DNA from: Luteitalea sp. TBR-22
GTDB taxonomy: Bacteria; Acidobacteriota; Vicinamibacteria; Vicinamibacterales; Vicinamibacteraceae
Assembly: GCF_016865485.1 (NCBI RefSeq)
Contig: NZ_AP024452.1
Coordinates: forward strand, 5,912,501 to 5,976,500
Length of the DNA stretch: 64,000 nucleotides
Direction: 5' to 3'
Within the stretch, counting starts at the first letter, position 1. Each line of letters starts with the position of its first letter. Below the pieces are notes generated by a model. It had not been told where the DNA came from. It saw only the letters and a program-made list of their open reading frames with translations, and searched no databases. Below, piece by piece: positions 24,152 to 33,544 of the stretch. Position numbers and translations under genes: made by a program.

Positions 24152-25771
24152 GTGACGCGCCCGTCCGGCCCCTCCCTGACCCGAACCGCTGGACTGGTCG
24201 GCAGCGCGACGATGGCCAGCCGGATCCTCGGGCTGGTACGCGAGCAGGTGCTCGCGCATGCCTTCGGCGCCAGCCACCAGATGGACGCGTTCAACGTCGC
24301 GTTCCGCCTGCCGAACCTGGTCCGCGACCTGTTTGCCGAGGGCGCGATGACCGCTGCCTTCGTGCCGACCTTCAGCCGCACGCTCACCCGCGAGGGCAAG
24401 GACGCGGCCTGGACGCTCGGGCGGCGCGCCATCACGGCGCTGCTGCTGGTGACCTCGACCATCGCGCTGGCCGGCATCGTCTTCGCCGAGCCGATGACCC
24501 GCGCGTTCGCCGGCGAGTTCGCGCAGGTGCCGGGCAAGTTCGAGCTCACGGTGCGGCTCACCCGGCTCATGTTCCCGTTCCTGCCGCTGGTGGCCGTCGC
24601 CGTGGCGGCGATGGGCATGCTGAACGCGCTCGGCCGCTTCTTCGTGCCGGCGCTCGCGCCGGCCACCTTCAACGTCGCCTCCATCGCCTGCATCCTGCTG
24701 CTCGTGCCGCTCATGCCTTCGCTCGGCCTCGAGCCGGTGACGGCGTTGGCCGTGGCGGTGCTGGCCGGCGGACTCGGCCAGGTGCTGCTGCAGTGGCCGC
24801 AGTTGCGCGCGGAAGGGTTCCGCTTCCGGCCCGACTTCGCGCCGCGCGATCCGGGGCTGCGCGAGATCCTGCTGCTGATGGGGCCGGGCACGCTCGGCGT
24901 CGCGGCGACGCAGTTCAACGTGTACGTGAGCACGGTGCTGGCCACCAGCCAGCAGCCGGGCGCCGTGTCCTGGCTCAACTACGCGTTCCGCATCCTCTAC
25001 CTGCCCATCGGCCTGTTCGGGGTGTCGATCGCCAGCGCCTCGCTGCCCTTGATCTCGCAGCACGCGGCGCGCGAGGACACGCCAGCCGTGCGACGCACCG
25101 TGGCGCACGCCATGCGCCTGATCCTGACGCTCACCGTGCCGGCCAGCGCCGGCCTGCTGGCCCTCGCCGTCCCGATCGTGCGCGTCATCTTCGAGCGCGG
25201 GCGCTTCCTGCCCAGTGACACGCAGGCGGCCGCGCTGGCGTTGATGGCGTACGCGCCAGGCCTGATCGGCTACTCGGCGGTCAAGGTGCTGTCGCCCACC
25301 TTCTACGCGTTGCGCGACAGCCGGACGCCGGTCGTGATCAGCGTCACCGCCGTGCTGATGAACGCCGCCCTGAGCCTCGCCTTCGTCGGGCGCCTCGGCT
25401 ACGTCGGCCTGGCGCTCGGCACGGCGCTGGCCTCGCTGCTCAACGCCGGACTGCTGATGCTGCTGCTCCGTCGTCGCATCGGCGGCATCGAGGCCGGCCG
25501 TCTCGCCTCGACCTTCGTGCGCATCGGCCTGGCAAGTGCCGTCATGGCGGCGGCCGCGTGGGGCTCGCACGCCTGGATGGCGTCGCACCTGTTCACGGGC
25601 GCCGCCTTCGTCTCGCAGGTCGCCCGCGTGGCCGTGGCCATCGGGTTCGCCCTGCTGGTGCTGGTGGTGGCGGCGCGAGCGCTGCGGATCGAGGAGTTCG
25701 ACGAGGCGTCCAGCCGACTGCTGCGCCGCTTGCGGGGCCGGAGTCGCTCCGCGTCGAGAGACGATGCCTGA
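24152..25771 (+). CDS. murJ: Lipid II flippase MurJ (MviN)
   Basis: MOP-superfamily integral membrane protein of 539 residues that flips lipid II to the periplasm, completing the pathway encoded in the dcw cluster. About 14 hydrophobic segments follow the start. MurJ signatures are SRILGLVREQVLAHAFGAS (23-41), MDAFNVAFRLPNLVRDLFAEGA (43-64), then FVPTFSR, and YLPIGLFGVSIASASLP. GTG 24152 is used. The stop overlaps the start of the MFS gene by 8 nt, so both are probably in one transcript. Confidence 0.95.
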   Translation: MTRPSGPSLTRTAGLVGSATMASRILGLVREQVLAHAFGASHQMDAFNVAFRLPNLVRDLFAEGAMTAAFVPTFSRTLTREGKDAAWTLGRRAITALLLVTSTIALAGIVFAEPMTRAFAGEFAQVPGKFELTVRLTRLMFPFLPLVAVAVAAMGMLNALGRFFVPALAPATFNVASIACILLLVPLMPSLGLEPVTALAVAVLAGGLGQVLLQWPQLRAEGFRFRPDFAPRDPGLREILLLMGPGTLGVAATQFNVYVSTVLATSQQPGAVSWLNYAFRILYLPIGLFGVSIASASLPLISQHAAREDTPAVRRTVAHAMRLILTLTVPASAGLLALAVPIVRVIFERGRFLPSDTQAAALALMAYAPGLIGYSAVKVLSPTFYALRDSRTPVVISVTAVLMNAALSLAFVGRLGYVGLALGTALASLLNAGLLMLLLRRRIGGIEAGRLASTFVRIGLASAVMAAAAWGSHAWMASHLFTGAAFVSQVARVAVAIGFALLVLVVAARALRIEEFDEASSRLLRRLRGRSRSASRDDA

Positions 25772-26993
25772 CCCGGTAACGACGAGTTCGGCCGTCGATC
25801 GGCGGCCGCTGGGGGTGGTGTCGTCGGCGCACTTCATGGTCGACGCGTACTCCAACATGTACGCGCCGCTGCTGCCGTTGCTGATGCCGCGCCTGGGCAT
25901 GAGCCTGCAGGCCGCCGGCACGCTCATGATGGTGTTCCAGGGAGCCGCGTCGCTGTCGCAACTCGGCTTCGGGCGCCTCGCCGACCGCGGCCATGCGCGG
26001 GCGCTGCTCATTGCGGGCCCACTGGTGAGCGCGCTGGTGCTCAGCCTCATCGGGCTGGTGCAGCAGCAGGCCGTGCTGGCACTGGTGCTGGTGGTGGGCG
26101 GCCTCGGCGTGGCGGCGTTCCATCCGCCGGGCGCGATGGTCGCGCACACGGCGGGGCGCGTCCGGCCGGGCACCGCGATGGCCGTCTTCGTGACGAGCGG
26201 GTCGATCGGCTTCGCGCTGTCGCCGCTCATCGTCGCCAACGCCGCGGGGCGCTACGGCCTGCCGGCCACCACGTGGTTCCTGTTCCCCGGCCTGGCGTGC
26301 GCGCTGCTGTTCGCGCGACTGGTGCCGGCGCTGCCGCTCGCTCCCCCGCACGCGCATGGCGGCGGCCTGGCGGCGCTGCGGCCGCAGGCTCGCAACCTGT
26401 TCCTGCTCTACGTGCTCGTGGTGATGCGCACGGTGGTGTCGCTGTCGTTTGCCACCTTCGTGCCGGTGCTGCTCACGCGGCAGGGGATGTCGGTGGGCGC
26501 GGCGGGCACCGCGATGGCGCTGTACCTGTTCATGTCGAGCGTCGGCGGCTTCTGGGGTGGTCGCCTTGCCGATGCATTCGGCCCGCGGCGCGTGATCATG
26601 CTGTCGTTCGTGCTGGCGGCGCCGTTCCTGCTGGCGGCGCCGCAGTTGCGCGGATGGGGCTTCGCGGGCCTGCTCGCGCTCGGCGGCCTGTTCCTGCAGT
26701 CCACGCTGCCGGTCAACGTCAGCTTCGGCCAGGCGCTCGCGCCCCACAGCGCCGCGACGGTGTCCTCGCTGATGATGGGCGTCGCGTGGGGGACAGGCGG
26801 CATGCTGGTGCCGGTGACCGGCAGCGTGGCCGACGCGCTGGGCCTGCCGACCACCCTCACGCTGCTCGGCGCGCTGCCGCTGCTGGCCGCTGCCCTGGCG
26901 ACCCGCCTGCCGGCCGCCCCGCCGCTGCCTATTCACGTCGAGCCGGTCGAGGTGAACGTCGCGGCGGTGGATCCGGCGGCCGACGAGGAGTAG
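25764..26993 (+). CDS. MFS transporter, fosmidomycin-resistance-like
   Basis: Major facilitator of 409 residues with 12 predicted membrane helices. The N terminus (VVSSAHFMVDAYSNMYAPLLPLL) and AAFHPPGAMVAHTAG around 115-130 match the FSR (fosmidomycin resistance) subfamily; FGRLADRGHARALL between helices 2 and 3 is the MFS cytoplasmic loop. It is probably a drug/proton antiporter; the substrate is unknown. It starts inside the 3' end of murJ (8 nt overlap). The C-terminal tail is acidic. Confidence 0.85.
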   Translation: MPDPVTTSSAVDRRPLGVVSSAHFMVDAYSNMYAPLLPLLMPRLGMSLQAAGTLMMVFQGAASLSQLGFGRLADRGHARALLIAGPLVSALVLSLIGLVQQQAVLALVLVVGGLGVAAFHPPGAMVAHTAGRVRPGTAMAVFVTSGSIGFALSPLIVANAAGRYGLPATTWFLFPGLACALLFARLVPALPLAPPHAHGGGLAALRPQARNLFLLYVLVVMRTVVSLSFATFVPVLLTRQGMSVGAAGTAMALYLFMSSVGGFWGGRLADAFGPRRVIMLSFVLAAPFLLAAPQLRGWGFAGLLALGGLFLQSTLPVNVSFGQALAPHSAATVSSLMMGVAWGTGGMLVPVTGSVADALGLPTTLTLLGALPLLAAALATRLPAAPPLPIHVEPVEVNVAAVDPAADEE

Positions 26994-27097
26994 GGCAGGG
27001 GCTCAGGGCTCGGAAACCATGCTGACGCGCCGACCGCCTGAGCCGGAGTCCTCAGTCGACCGCCGACTGCCCACTGCCGCCTGCCGGTATCCGAAGG

Positions 27098-27121
27098 CCG
27101 AAGGCCGGATGACGAAGGCCG
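27098..27121. repeat. Intergenic repeat, CCGAAGGCC-n-GACGAAGGCCG type
   Basis: A 24-nt unit beginning CCGAAGGCCGGATGACGAAG and ending GCCG. The same 24-mer with one change occurs at 31785-31808. It lies between the MFS and rhomboid genes, in a stretch that also has a GCCGACTGCCCACTGCCGCC-like run at 27061-27082. Confidence 0.7.
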
Positions 27122-27138
27122 AGGGGTAGACTGATCGG

Positions 27139-27876
27139 GTGCCCCGCCCACCCAGCTACGGTCGCGTCTCGTATCAGTTCGGCCCCGGCCCACTGACACC
27201 GGCGGTCAAGGCACTGCTCATCGCCAACGGCGTGGCGTTCCTGGCCCAGTTGGTGTCGTCGGCGCTGACGATCTGGGGCGGACTCACGCCGGCCGCCGTG
27301 CTCGAGTCGCTCTGGCTCTGGCAGCCGTTCACCTACATGTTCCTGCACGCGGGGCTCACGCACCTCGTGTTCAACATGCTGGCGCTGTGGATGTTCGGCG
27401 TCGAACTCGAGCAGTTGTGGGGCACGCGGGCCTTCGCGCGCTTCTACCTGCTGTGCGGGCTCGGTGCGGCCGCAACCACCATCCTGGCGTCCCTGCTGCC
27501 GTTCGACTTCGCGTCGATGCTGTACGTCACGCCGACCGTCGGCGCGTCGGGCGCCATCTACGGCCTGCTCGCGGCGTTCGGCATGACGTTCGCCAACCGC
27601 CCGATCTACATGTACTTCCTGTTTCCGGTGCCGGCACGCATCTTCGTGCTGATCACCGGCGCGATCACGCTGTTCCTTTCGATCACCTCGTCGGGCGGCA
27701 CGATGGCCCACCTGGCGCACCTCGGCGGCCTGCTCACCGGGTGGCTGCTGCTGATGCGAGGCCGCGGCGGCCTGACGGCCGAGTTGAAGTACCGCTACAC
27801 GAAGTGGCGCCTGCAGCGCGCCCGCCGGAAGTTCGACGTCCATCAGGGCGGTCGCGGTGGGTGGAATGTGCACTAG
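27139..27876 (+). CDS. Rhomboid family intramembrane serine protease
   Basis: A 245-residue polytopic protein with six predicted helices. The catalytic serine lies in GASGAIYG (S137), the histidine in AHLAHLGG (H194), forming the Ser-His dyad of rhomboids. HLVFNMLALWMFG (75-87) is the conserved helix-2 motif supplying the oxyanion residues. It probably cuts membrane proteins within the bilayer. GTG 27139 was chosen as the first start after the repeats. The C-terminal cytoplasmic tail is rich in Arg and Lys. No substrate candidate is evident next to it. Confidence 0.92.
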   Translation: MPRPPSYGRVSYQFGPGPLTPAVKALLIANGVAFLAQLVSSALTIWGGLTPAAVLESLWLWQPFTYMFLHAGLTHLVFNMLALWMFGVELEQLWGTRAFARFYLLCGLGAAATTILASLLPFDFASMLYVTPTVGASGAIYGLLAAFGMTFANRPIYMYFLFPVPARIFVLITGAITLFLSITSSGGTMAHLAHLGGLLTGWLLLMRGRGGLTAELKYRYTKWRLQRARRKFDVHQGGRGGWNVH

Positions 27877-27909
27877 ATCGCGGATCGGGGATCGCGGATC
27901 GGGGATCGA
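27876..27909. repeat. Tandem 14-mer repeat after the rhomboid gene
   Basis: GATCGCGGATCGGG is repeated twice head-to-tail (27876-27889, 27890-27903) with part of a third copy (GATCG). It starts immediately at the rhomboid stop codon. Similar GATCG-type text occurs in other bacterial intergenic regions; role unknown. Confidence 0.7.
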
Positions 27910-27925
27910 TTCTGCTTCGATGTAG

Positions 27926-27965
27926 CCGTCGGCCTTGGCCGACGGGCCCGTCGACCGCCGACGGG
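27926..27965. terminator. Double hairpin between convergent genes
   Basis: Two adjacent stems: CCGTCGGCC-TT-GGCCGACGG (27926-27945) and CCCGTCG-ACCGC-CGACGGG (27947-27965). There is no T-run, so this is at best a bidirectional, possibly rho-dependent, end for the rhomboid (+) and cupin (-) transcripts, or a short palindromic repeat. Confidence 0.5.
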
Positions 27966-27983
27966 CATGTGGACCGGAGCGGG

Positions 27984-28301
27984 TCAGCCCTGAGCGCGGA
28001 CCGGGCTGAAGACGCCGAGCACGAACGTGTCGTCGAGGGCCACGGCCTGGTGTGCCACGCCGCTCGGGATGTGCAGCACTTCGCCCTCCTCGACCCTGAC
28101 GTCCTCGCCGCCGACCAGGAACTGGAGCGCGCCCTGGAGCACGTACGTCATCTGTTCCTCGTCGTGCGCGTGCAGCGGCACCAGCGCGCCCTTCTTCAGG
28201 TAGACCTGCGTCAACATCTCACGCTCGCCGCGCACCACCTTGCGCGACACCATCTCGGTCACCTTCTCCAGCGCGATCTCGTCCCAGCGATAGAGGGCCA
28301 T
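27984..28301 (-). CDS. Cupin domain protein
   Basis: A 105-residue single-domain cupin. The two cupin motifs are visible: [20 protein letters not shown] (about 42-61; metal ligands H43, H45, E49) and [15 protein letters not shown] (about 73-87; H84). It would form a small beta barrel binding a metal. The substrate is unknown; it may be a sensor or small-molecule isomerase. It is a single gene, convergent with the rhomboid gene and divergent from the oxo-acid dehydrogenase. Confidence 0.85.
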   Translation of the reverse strand: MALYRWDEIALEKVTEMVSRKVVRGEREMLTQVYLKKGALVPLHAHDEEQMTYVLQGALQFLVGGEDVRVEEGEVLHIPSGVAHQAVALDDTFVLGVFSPVRAQG

Positions 28302-28482
28302 CGAAGCATCCTAGCGGGTTGTCACGACCTGGGGGGATGGGCGTCGGGGGCTGGGTGGCGATGCGGACTCCGGAACCGGGTCAGGACGCCGCGCGGCAAC
28401 GGCCGCAGGTCGAGCCGGCGGGAGTGTCAAATATCCGATGGCCGATTGCGGACCGGCGGTACAGTAGAGGGCGCGGCTACCC

Positions 28483-28488
28483 TATAAT
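28483..28488 (+). promoter_or_regulatory. Perfect -10 box upstream of the E1 dehydrogenase
   Basis: TATAAT at 28483-28488 within CCCTATAATGGGGG. The hexamer 17 nt upstream (TACAGT, 28460-28465) is a poor -35. Transcription from here would give a leader of about 67 nt before ATG 28562. Confidence 0.55.
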
Positions 28489-28561
28489 GGGGGCGAATTA
28501 CAGAAGAAGCATTGGTTATGCTCGAGTCCAGCCTCGCCGTCCGACCCGTTCCCGCCGCATC

Positions 28562-30688
28562 ATGAAGACCGTGGCGGAGCATCCCACCTCGTCGACACTG
28601 GCCCCGGAACACACGCATGCGCGCGAGACACTGCTGCGTGCGTACCGGCTCATGGTGCTGTCGCGCCGGATCGACGACAAGGAGATCCAGCTCAAGAACC
28701 AGAGCCAGATCTTCTTCCAGATCAGCGGCGCGGGCCACGAGGCCATCCTCGTGGCGGCCGGGCTCGCGCTCCGTCCCGGCGTGGACTGGGCGTATCCCTA
28801 CTACCGCGATCGCGCCTTCTGCCTCGCCCTCGGCGTGACGCCGCTCGAGATGCTGCTGCAGGGCGTCGGCGCCAAGGACGATCCCTCGTCGGGCGGCCGG
28901 CAGATGCCGTCGCACTGGGGACACACGCGCTGGAACATCGTCTCGGGGTCGAGCCCGACGGGCACGCAGTGCCTGCAGGCCATCGGCTGCGCCGAGGCGA
29001 CGCGACTGCTCACCGAACTGCCCGGCGTCCCGGACGGTGAACGGCCCGCGCCCGACGCGGTGACGTACGTGTCGGTCGGCGATGGCACGACGAGCGAGGG
29101 CGAATTCTGGGAGTCGCTCAACACGGCCAGCAACGCGCGGCTGCCGATCGTCTACCTGATCGAGGACAACGGCTACGCGATCTCGGTGCCGGTCGAGGTG
29201 CAGACCCCGGGCGGCGACATCTCCCGCCTGGTCGAGGGCTTCCCCCACCTCAAGGTCTTCCGCGTCGATGGCACCGACCTGCTCGCCAGCCTGCGGGTGA
29301 TGGAGGAGGCGGTGGCCTACGCGCGCAGCGGCGAGGGCCCGGCCTTCGTGCACGCGAAGGTGATCCGCCCGTACTCGCACTCGCTGTCCGACGACGAGCG
29401 GCTGTACAAGACGGCGGCGGAACGAGCCCGCGAGGCGACGCGCGACCCGATCACGTGCGCCGCAGAGCACCTGCTGGCCGAGGCCCTGGCGACGCGCGAG
29501 GACCTCGATGCGCTGCACGCCGAGGTCGATCGCGAGGTCAACGCGGCCACCGACGTGGCGCTCGCGGCCGCCAAGCCGGCGCGCGACACGGCGGGCCTCT
29601 ACGTGTTCTCGCCCGACGTCGACCCCACCGACGACACGTGGGTGACCGAGCCGCACGCCGACGGCAAGCCCGACACGATGGTGGCCGCCATCAACCGGAC
29701 ACTCCACGACGAGATGCGCGCCAACCCGCGCATCGTCGTGTTCGGCGAGGACGTGGCCGACGCGAGCCGCGCCGCCGCCCTGGCGGAGGTGTCGGGCAAG
29801 GGCGGCGTGTTCAAGGTGACGCACGGCCTGCAGCGCGAGTTCGGCGGGCAGCGCGTGTTCAATTCGCCCCTCGCTGAAGCCAACATCGTCGGCCGCGCCA
29901 CCGGCATGGCGACGCGCGGGCTGAAGCCGGTCGTGGAGATCCAGTTCTTCGACTACATCTGGCCCGCCTTCATGCAGATTCGTGACGAGCTCACGATGCT
30001 GCGCTACCGGTCCAACAACACGTTCAAGGCGCCGGTGGTGATCCGCTCGCCGATCGGCGGCTACCTGCGCGGCGGCGCGCCGTACCACAGCCAGTCGGGC
30101 GAGAGCATCTTCGCGCACTGCCCGGGCATCCACATCGCGTTCCCGAGCAACGCGGTCGACGCGGCCGGCCTGCTGCGCACCGCCATCCGCTGCGACGACC
30201 CGGTGCTGTTCCTCGAGCACAAGCACCTGTACCGGCAGACGTACAACAAGGGCGTCTACCCTGGGCCCGACTACACCATCCCGTTCGGCCGCGCGGCCGT
30301 GCGGCGCCACGGGACCGACGTCACGGTGGTGACGTGGGGCGCACTCGTGCAGCGCAGCCTGCTGGCGGCGCAGCAGGCCGAGAAGGACGGCATCAGCGTC
30401 CGCGTCATCGACCTGCGCACGATCATGCCGTGCGACTGGGAGACGATCGGGACGGCGGTCCGCGAGACCAACCGCCTGATCGTCGCGCACGAGGACACGC
30501 TCACGTCGGGCTTCGGCGCCGAGATCGCCGCGCACGTGGCGGAGCACTTCTTCGAGCACCTCGACGCGCCGGTGCTGCGCGTGGCGGCCATGGACACGCC
30601 GGTGGCCTACTGCCCCGACCTCGAGGAAGAGATCCTCCCGCAGTCGGCCGATGTCCTTGCCGCGATCCGCAAGCTCGCCGCGTACTGA
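28562..30688 (+). CDS. Fused E1 alpha/beta subunits of a 2-oxo-acid (branched-chain type) dehydrogenase
   Basis: Thiamine-diphosphate-dependent E1 enzyme that decarboxylates a 2-oxo acid and passes the acyl group to a lipoyl E2. The single 708-residue chain joins both normal subunits. The alpha part (about 1-360) has [26 protein letters not shown], and the ThDP motif GDGTTSEGE...[10 protein letters not shown] starting at residue 173. The beta part (about 375-708) has [41 protein letters not shown] and [15 protein letters not shown]. The sequence resembles 2-oxoisovalerate dehydrogenase. No E2 or E3 gene lies next to it, so the complex would need partners encoded elsewhere. Confidence 0.9.
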   Translation: MKTVAEHPTSSTLAPEHTHARETLLRAYRLMVLSRRIDDKEIQLKNQSQIFFQISGAGHEAILVAAGLALRPGVDWAYPYYRDRAFCLALGVTPLEMLLQGVGAKDDPSSGGRQMPSHWGHTRWNIVSGSSPTGTQCLQAIGCAEATRLLTELPGVPDGERPAPDAVTYVSVGDGTTSEGEFWESLNTASNARLPIVYLIEDNGYAISVPVEVQTPGGDISRLVEGFPHLKVFRVDGTDLLASLRVMEEAVAYARSGEGPAFVHAKVIRPYSHSLSDDERLYKTAAERAREATRDPITCAAEHLLAEALATREDLDALHAEVDREVNAATDVALAAAKPARDTAGLYVFSPDVDPTDDTWVTEPHADGKPDTMVAAINRTLHDEMRANPRIVVFGEDVADASRAAALAEVSGKGGVFKVTHGLQREFGGQRVFNSPLAEANIVGRATGMATRGLKPVVEIQFFDYIWPAFMQIRDELTMLRYRSNNTFKAPVVIRSPIGGYLRGGAPYHSQSGESIFAHCPGIHIAFPSNAVDAAGLLRTAIRCDDPVLFLEHKHLYRQTYNKGVYPGPDYTIPFGRAAVRRHGTDVTVVTWGALVQRSLLAAQQAEKDGISVRVIDLRTIMPCDWETIGTAVRETNRLIVAHEDTLTSGFGAEIAAHVAEHFFEHLDAPVLRVAAMDTPVAYCPDLEEEILPQSADVLAAIRKLAAY

Positions 30689-31730
30689 CCTCCTCACCCA
30701 GGGCGCCGCCTGCGGCGCCCTGCTCTGCCTCGTCACGGTCCTGCTGGGGGCCGCGTTCCCGGCCCTGCGCCTGCAGGCGGCCGCCCGCATCGAGGTGCTG
30801 CGTTCGTCAGCGGCGCTGCCCGCCTGGCTGGCCGGCGAGTTCGAGGACGCGCACGGCTACGCCACGCGACCCGACGGCACCGCGCTCGTCTTCGACAGGC
30901 GCCGCCATCGCGTCTACGCCGTCGATCCGGCGCGCACCGCCGTCCGTCCACTCGTCGAGATCGGATACGAGGCGGGCCGGGTGCTGCGGCCGACGGCCTT
31001 CCACGTCGCCGACAGCGGCGACTTCATCGTGGCCGACGCGCCAGGACGCCAGCCGCGCGTGTCGGTCTTCCAGGGCAATGGCCAGGTGCTGAACACGTTC
31101 TCGGTGGCGGCGTCGGAAGCGCCCCGCGTCACCATCGACAACGTCGTCTTCAACGGCATCGCCGCGGCCCGCTACACGGGAACCACGGTGCTCCTGAACC
31201 AGCCCGAGCGCGGCGTGCTCGTCTCCGAGTACAGCGTGACGGGCGCGGTGCAGCGGCAGTTCGGCCTGCTGCGGCGGACGGGGTTCGAGGCCGACCCGGA
31301 CGTGCACCTGGCGTTCAACACCGCGCTGCCGCTCCCGACGCCCGACGGCGGCGTGTACGTGGTCTTCCTGGCCGGGCCGCCCGCCTTCCGCAAGTACTCG
31401 GCGACCGGCACGCTGGAGTTCGAGCGGACGATCCAGGGCCGCGAGATCGACCCCATCGTCATGGCGATGCCGACCACCTGGCGCCGACGCAGCGTCGACG
31501 ACGTCAGCTTCCCCGTGGTGGTGCCGACGGTGCGGACGGCGGCGGTCGACAGGCAGGGACGACTCTGGGTGGCCCTGCCCTCCTCACACGTGTACGTGTT
31601 CGACGGCGACGGCGAGAAGGTACGGACGCTCCAGTTGGCTGGCGCCGGCGTGATCACGCCGTCCTCGATGTGGTTCGCCCGCGACGGCCGGCTGCTCGTC
31701 ACCCCGGGACTGTACGAGTTCGTTCCGTGA
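30651..31730 (+). CDS. Secreted beta-propeller-type protein of unknown function
   Basis: A 359-residue protein that overlaps the E1 gene by 38 nt. The N terminus has a hydrophobic stretch (about 15-45, [19 protein letters not shown]) that is a signal peptide or anchor. The rest shows repeated short beta motifs of the NHL/six-bladed propeller kind: [60 protein letters not shown] and [15 protein letters not shown]. No enzyme motif was recognised. A later start is possible because of the large overlap. Confidence 0.65.
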   Translation: MSLPRSASSPRTDLLTQGAACGALLCLVTVLLGAAFPALRLQAAARIEVLRSSAALPAWLAGEFEDAHGYATRPDGTALVFDRRRHRVYAVDPARTAVRPLVEIGYEAGRVLRPTAFHVADSGDFIVADAPGRQPRVSVFQGNGQVLNTFSVAASEAPRVTIDNVVFNGIAAARYTGTTVLLNQPERGVLVSEYSVTGAVQRQFGLLRRTGFEADPDVHLAFNTALPLPTPDGGVYVVFLAGPPAFRKYSATGTLEFERTIQGREIDPIVMAMPTTWRRRSVDDVSFPVVVPTVRTAAVDRQGRLWVALPSSHVYVFDGDGEKVRTLQLAGAGVITPSSMWFARDGRLLVTPGLYEFVP

Positions 31731-31784
31731 CAATGCCGCGATGCCCTTCGACTTCGCTCGGGGCACGCCGGGAATGCCGGCGGG

Positions 31785-31808
31785 CCGAAGGCCGAATGAC
31801 GAAGGCCG
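31785..31808. repeat. Intergenic repeat, second copy of the 24-mer at 27098
   Basis: Begins CCGAAGGCCGAATGACGAAG and ends GCCG, one base different from the copy at 27098-27121. It is embedded in 31741-31845 with a CTTCGACTTCGCTCGGGGCA run (31745-31764) and a further GACGAAGGCCGGC at 31815-31827. Confidence 0.7.
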
Positions 31809-31899
31809 TCCCATGACGAAGGCCGGCTCCGCTTCGCGTCAGAGACCTGCTACCGTGGTAAGACCGGGAAAGCTGGTTGGAGCGTCACAAGGAATACAC

Positions 31900-32508
31900 A
31901 TGGACATCCTCCTCATCGCCCCGTCGGCGCGCCGGCGGGATCTGCTTCGTGAACGCCTCGCAGGTGCCGGGCTGTCGGCCATGGCGGAGGCGGCCCTGCC
32001 GAGCGACGCCGACGACGTGACGGCGTCGGTGGGGTTGGCCGACGCGGTGCCGGAGGGGCGCGAGTGGATGCAGGCGTTGATGCCCCTGCAAGGCCTGGCC
32101 GTGGTCGGGGCACCGCCGCAGGCGGTCGATCGCCTGCGCGACCTGGCCCTGACCGGCTGGGCCGCGCTGCCCGTCGACGTCTCGCCCTCGCAGCTGCGTC
32201 GCGCGCTCGAGATGGTCGATGCCGGCTATGCCGTCGCGCCCGGAGACTGGATGCGACCGGCGCCAGCGGGCGTCGCAGTCCGCGCCGAGGGCGCCGACGA
32301 CCTGCAGGAGGCCATCCTCACCGACCGCGAGCAGGACGTGCTCGACCTGCTGGCCGAGGGGCTGTCCAACCAGCGCATCGCCGAGCGCCTCGGCATCAGC
32401 CCGCACACGGTGAAGTTCCACGTCGCGTCGATCTACGGCAAGCTCGACGCCCGCACCCGCACGCAAGCCGTGCGCCACGCGCTCGATCGCGGGCTGTTGC
32501 ACATCTAG
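31900..32508 (+). CDS. LuxR-type transcriptional regulator with degenerate receiver domain
   Basis: A 202-residue protein shaped like a NarL/FixJ response regulator. The C-terminal HTH (about 137-200) is intact: LTDREQDVLDLLAEGLSNQR then LGISPHTVKFHVASIYGKLD. The N-terminal receiver-like domain (1-115) has no acidic pair after the first strand (it reads MDILLIAPSARR), no clear phospho-acceptor Asp and no conserved Lys, so phosphorylation is unlikely. ATG 31900 is preceded by AAGGAATACAC, a good ribosome-binding site. No sensor kinase is adjacent. Target genes are unknown. Confidence 0.82.
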   Translation: MDILLIAPSARRRDLLRERLAGAGLSAMAEAALPSDADDVTASVGLADAVPEGREWMQALMPLQGLAVVGAPPQAVDRLRDLALTGWAALPVDVSPSQLRRALEMVDAGYAVAPGDWMRPAPAGVAVRAEGADDLQEAILTDREQDVLDLLAEGLSNQRIAERLGISPHTVKFHVASIYGKLDARTRTQAVRHALDRGLLHI

Positions 32509-32526
32509 GACGTCCCACAGCGGTAG

Positions 32527-32580
32527 GGCCGCGTGTCCCACGCGGCCGCCATCCACAGCGGCGCGGTCGGAGACCGCGCC
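32527..32580. repeat. Pair of palindromes between convergent genes
   Basis: Two perfect hairpins: GGCCGCGT-GTCCC-ACGCGGCC (32527-32547) and GGCGCGGTC-GGA-GACCGCGCC (32560-32580), framed by GTAGGGC at 32523 and GCCCTAC at 32578. The second runs right up to the stop codon of the enoyl-CoA hydratase gene. Structure and wording are those of a dispersed palindromic repeat (BIME-like); it may also end transcription from both sides. Confidence 0.75.
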
Positions 32581-33351
32581 CTACCTGGCCTGCATCCTGG
32601 AGACGAGCAGGTCGCGGTAACAGCGACACTCCTCGTCGAACCACACGGCGCTGAACTCCTCGGCCATCCGGGCCACTTCGTCCGGCGTGTAGGGCGGTCC
32701 GCCCGCGGCTTCCACCAGCGCCTGCTTGTGCGCAGCGAACGCGCGGGGCGGCCTCGACGCGAGCTGGCGCGCGATGGTCAGCGCGCGATGTCGCACGTTG
32801 CCCGCCGGCACCAGCTCCTCGACGATCCCGTGCTGCTGCGCGTCCTGGGCCTTGTAGACGTGCCCCTCGAGGAACATCTGCCGGGCCGTCGCGCCGGGCA
32901 GGACGGCAGCCATGGCGCGCAGCATGCGCGCCGGCAGCACGACGCCCAGCGACACCTCGTTGAGGGCGAACTGGAAGTCCCCTTCGGCCATCAGTCGCTC
33001 GTCGCAGGCCAGCGCGAGGATGGCGCCGCCGGCATAGCAGTGGCCATTCAGGCCGGCGACGGTCGGCTTGGGCAGCGTCCGCAGGTTGTCGAACAGCTCG
33101 ATGAACCGCCGCATGTAGCGCGTCAGCACGTCGGGTGGGTACTTGAAGACCTCCTCGACGTCGAACCCGCTGCAGAAGACCTTCGGCCCGGCGCTCGTGA
33201 TCACCACGCCGTGGGTACGGTCGTCGACGCGCGCATGGTTGAGGGCCTGGTTGAGCTCGTCCACCATCTCGTGGGTCAGGGCATTGGCCTTGCCCCTGGC
33301 GAGCGTGATGACGAGGATGCCTTCTTCCCGGTCGAGCGAGATGTGTTGCAC
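32581..33351 (-). CDS. Enoyl-CoA hydratase/isomerase family protein
   Basis: Crotonase-fold protein of 256 residues. Visible motifs are [15 protein letters not shown] (about 59-73), [25 protein letters not shown] (about 95-119, the oxyanion-hole glycine region) and [14 protein letters not shown]. The catalytic glutamate of true hydratases cannot be assigned with certainty, so the reaction (hydratase, isomerase or other acyl-CoA step) is open. GTG 33351 is the only reasonable start. The TAG stop lies at the edge of a palindromic repeat. It is a single gene, divergent from the copper block. Confidence 0.88.
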   Translation of the reverse strand: MQHISLDREEGILVITLARGKANALTHEMVDELNQALNHARVDDRTHGVVITSAGPKVFCSGFDVEEVFKYPPDVLTRYMRRFIELFDNLRTLPKPTVAGLNGHCYAGGAILALACDERLMAEGDFQFALNEVSLGVVLPARMLRAMAAVLPGATARQMFLEGHVYKAQDAQQHGIVEELVPAGNVRHRALTIARQLASRPPRAFAAHKQALVEAAGGPPYTPDEVARMAEEFSAVWFDEECRCYRDLLVSRMQAR

Positions 33352-33544
33352 GTGCGGCTCCGAGATCGGTGGGGGCGGGACGCGAACCCTCGAGGCAGTC
33401 TATCCCGTCCGGACGCGGCGATCATGCCACGCCTGCCCGCCCGCCTCCCTTCCCCACCTGCATCGGCGGCCGACGGTGTAATGCCACCGGCCCTTCCCCG
33501 TCAGCCCCCAGTGAAAGGCCTTCGGGCCCATGGGGAGGACAACG

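Noticed and set aside
24067-26239. Minus-strand extension of the TPR gene to over 1200 residues
   Set aside because: The extra part is the antisense of murJ and the MFS gene; the real TPR protein starts with a signal peptide at 24067.
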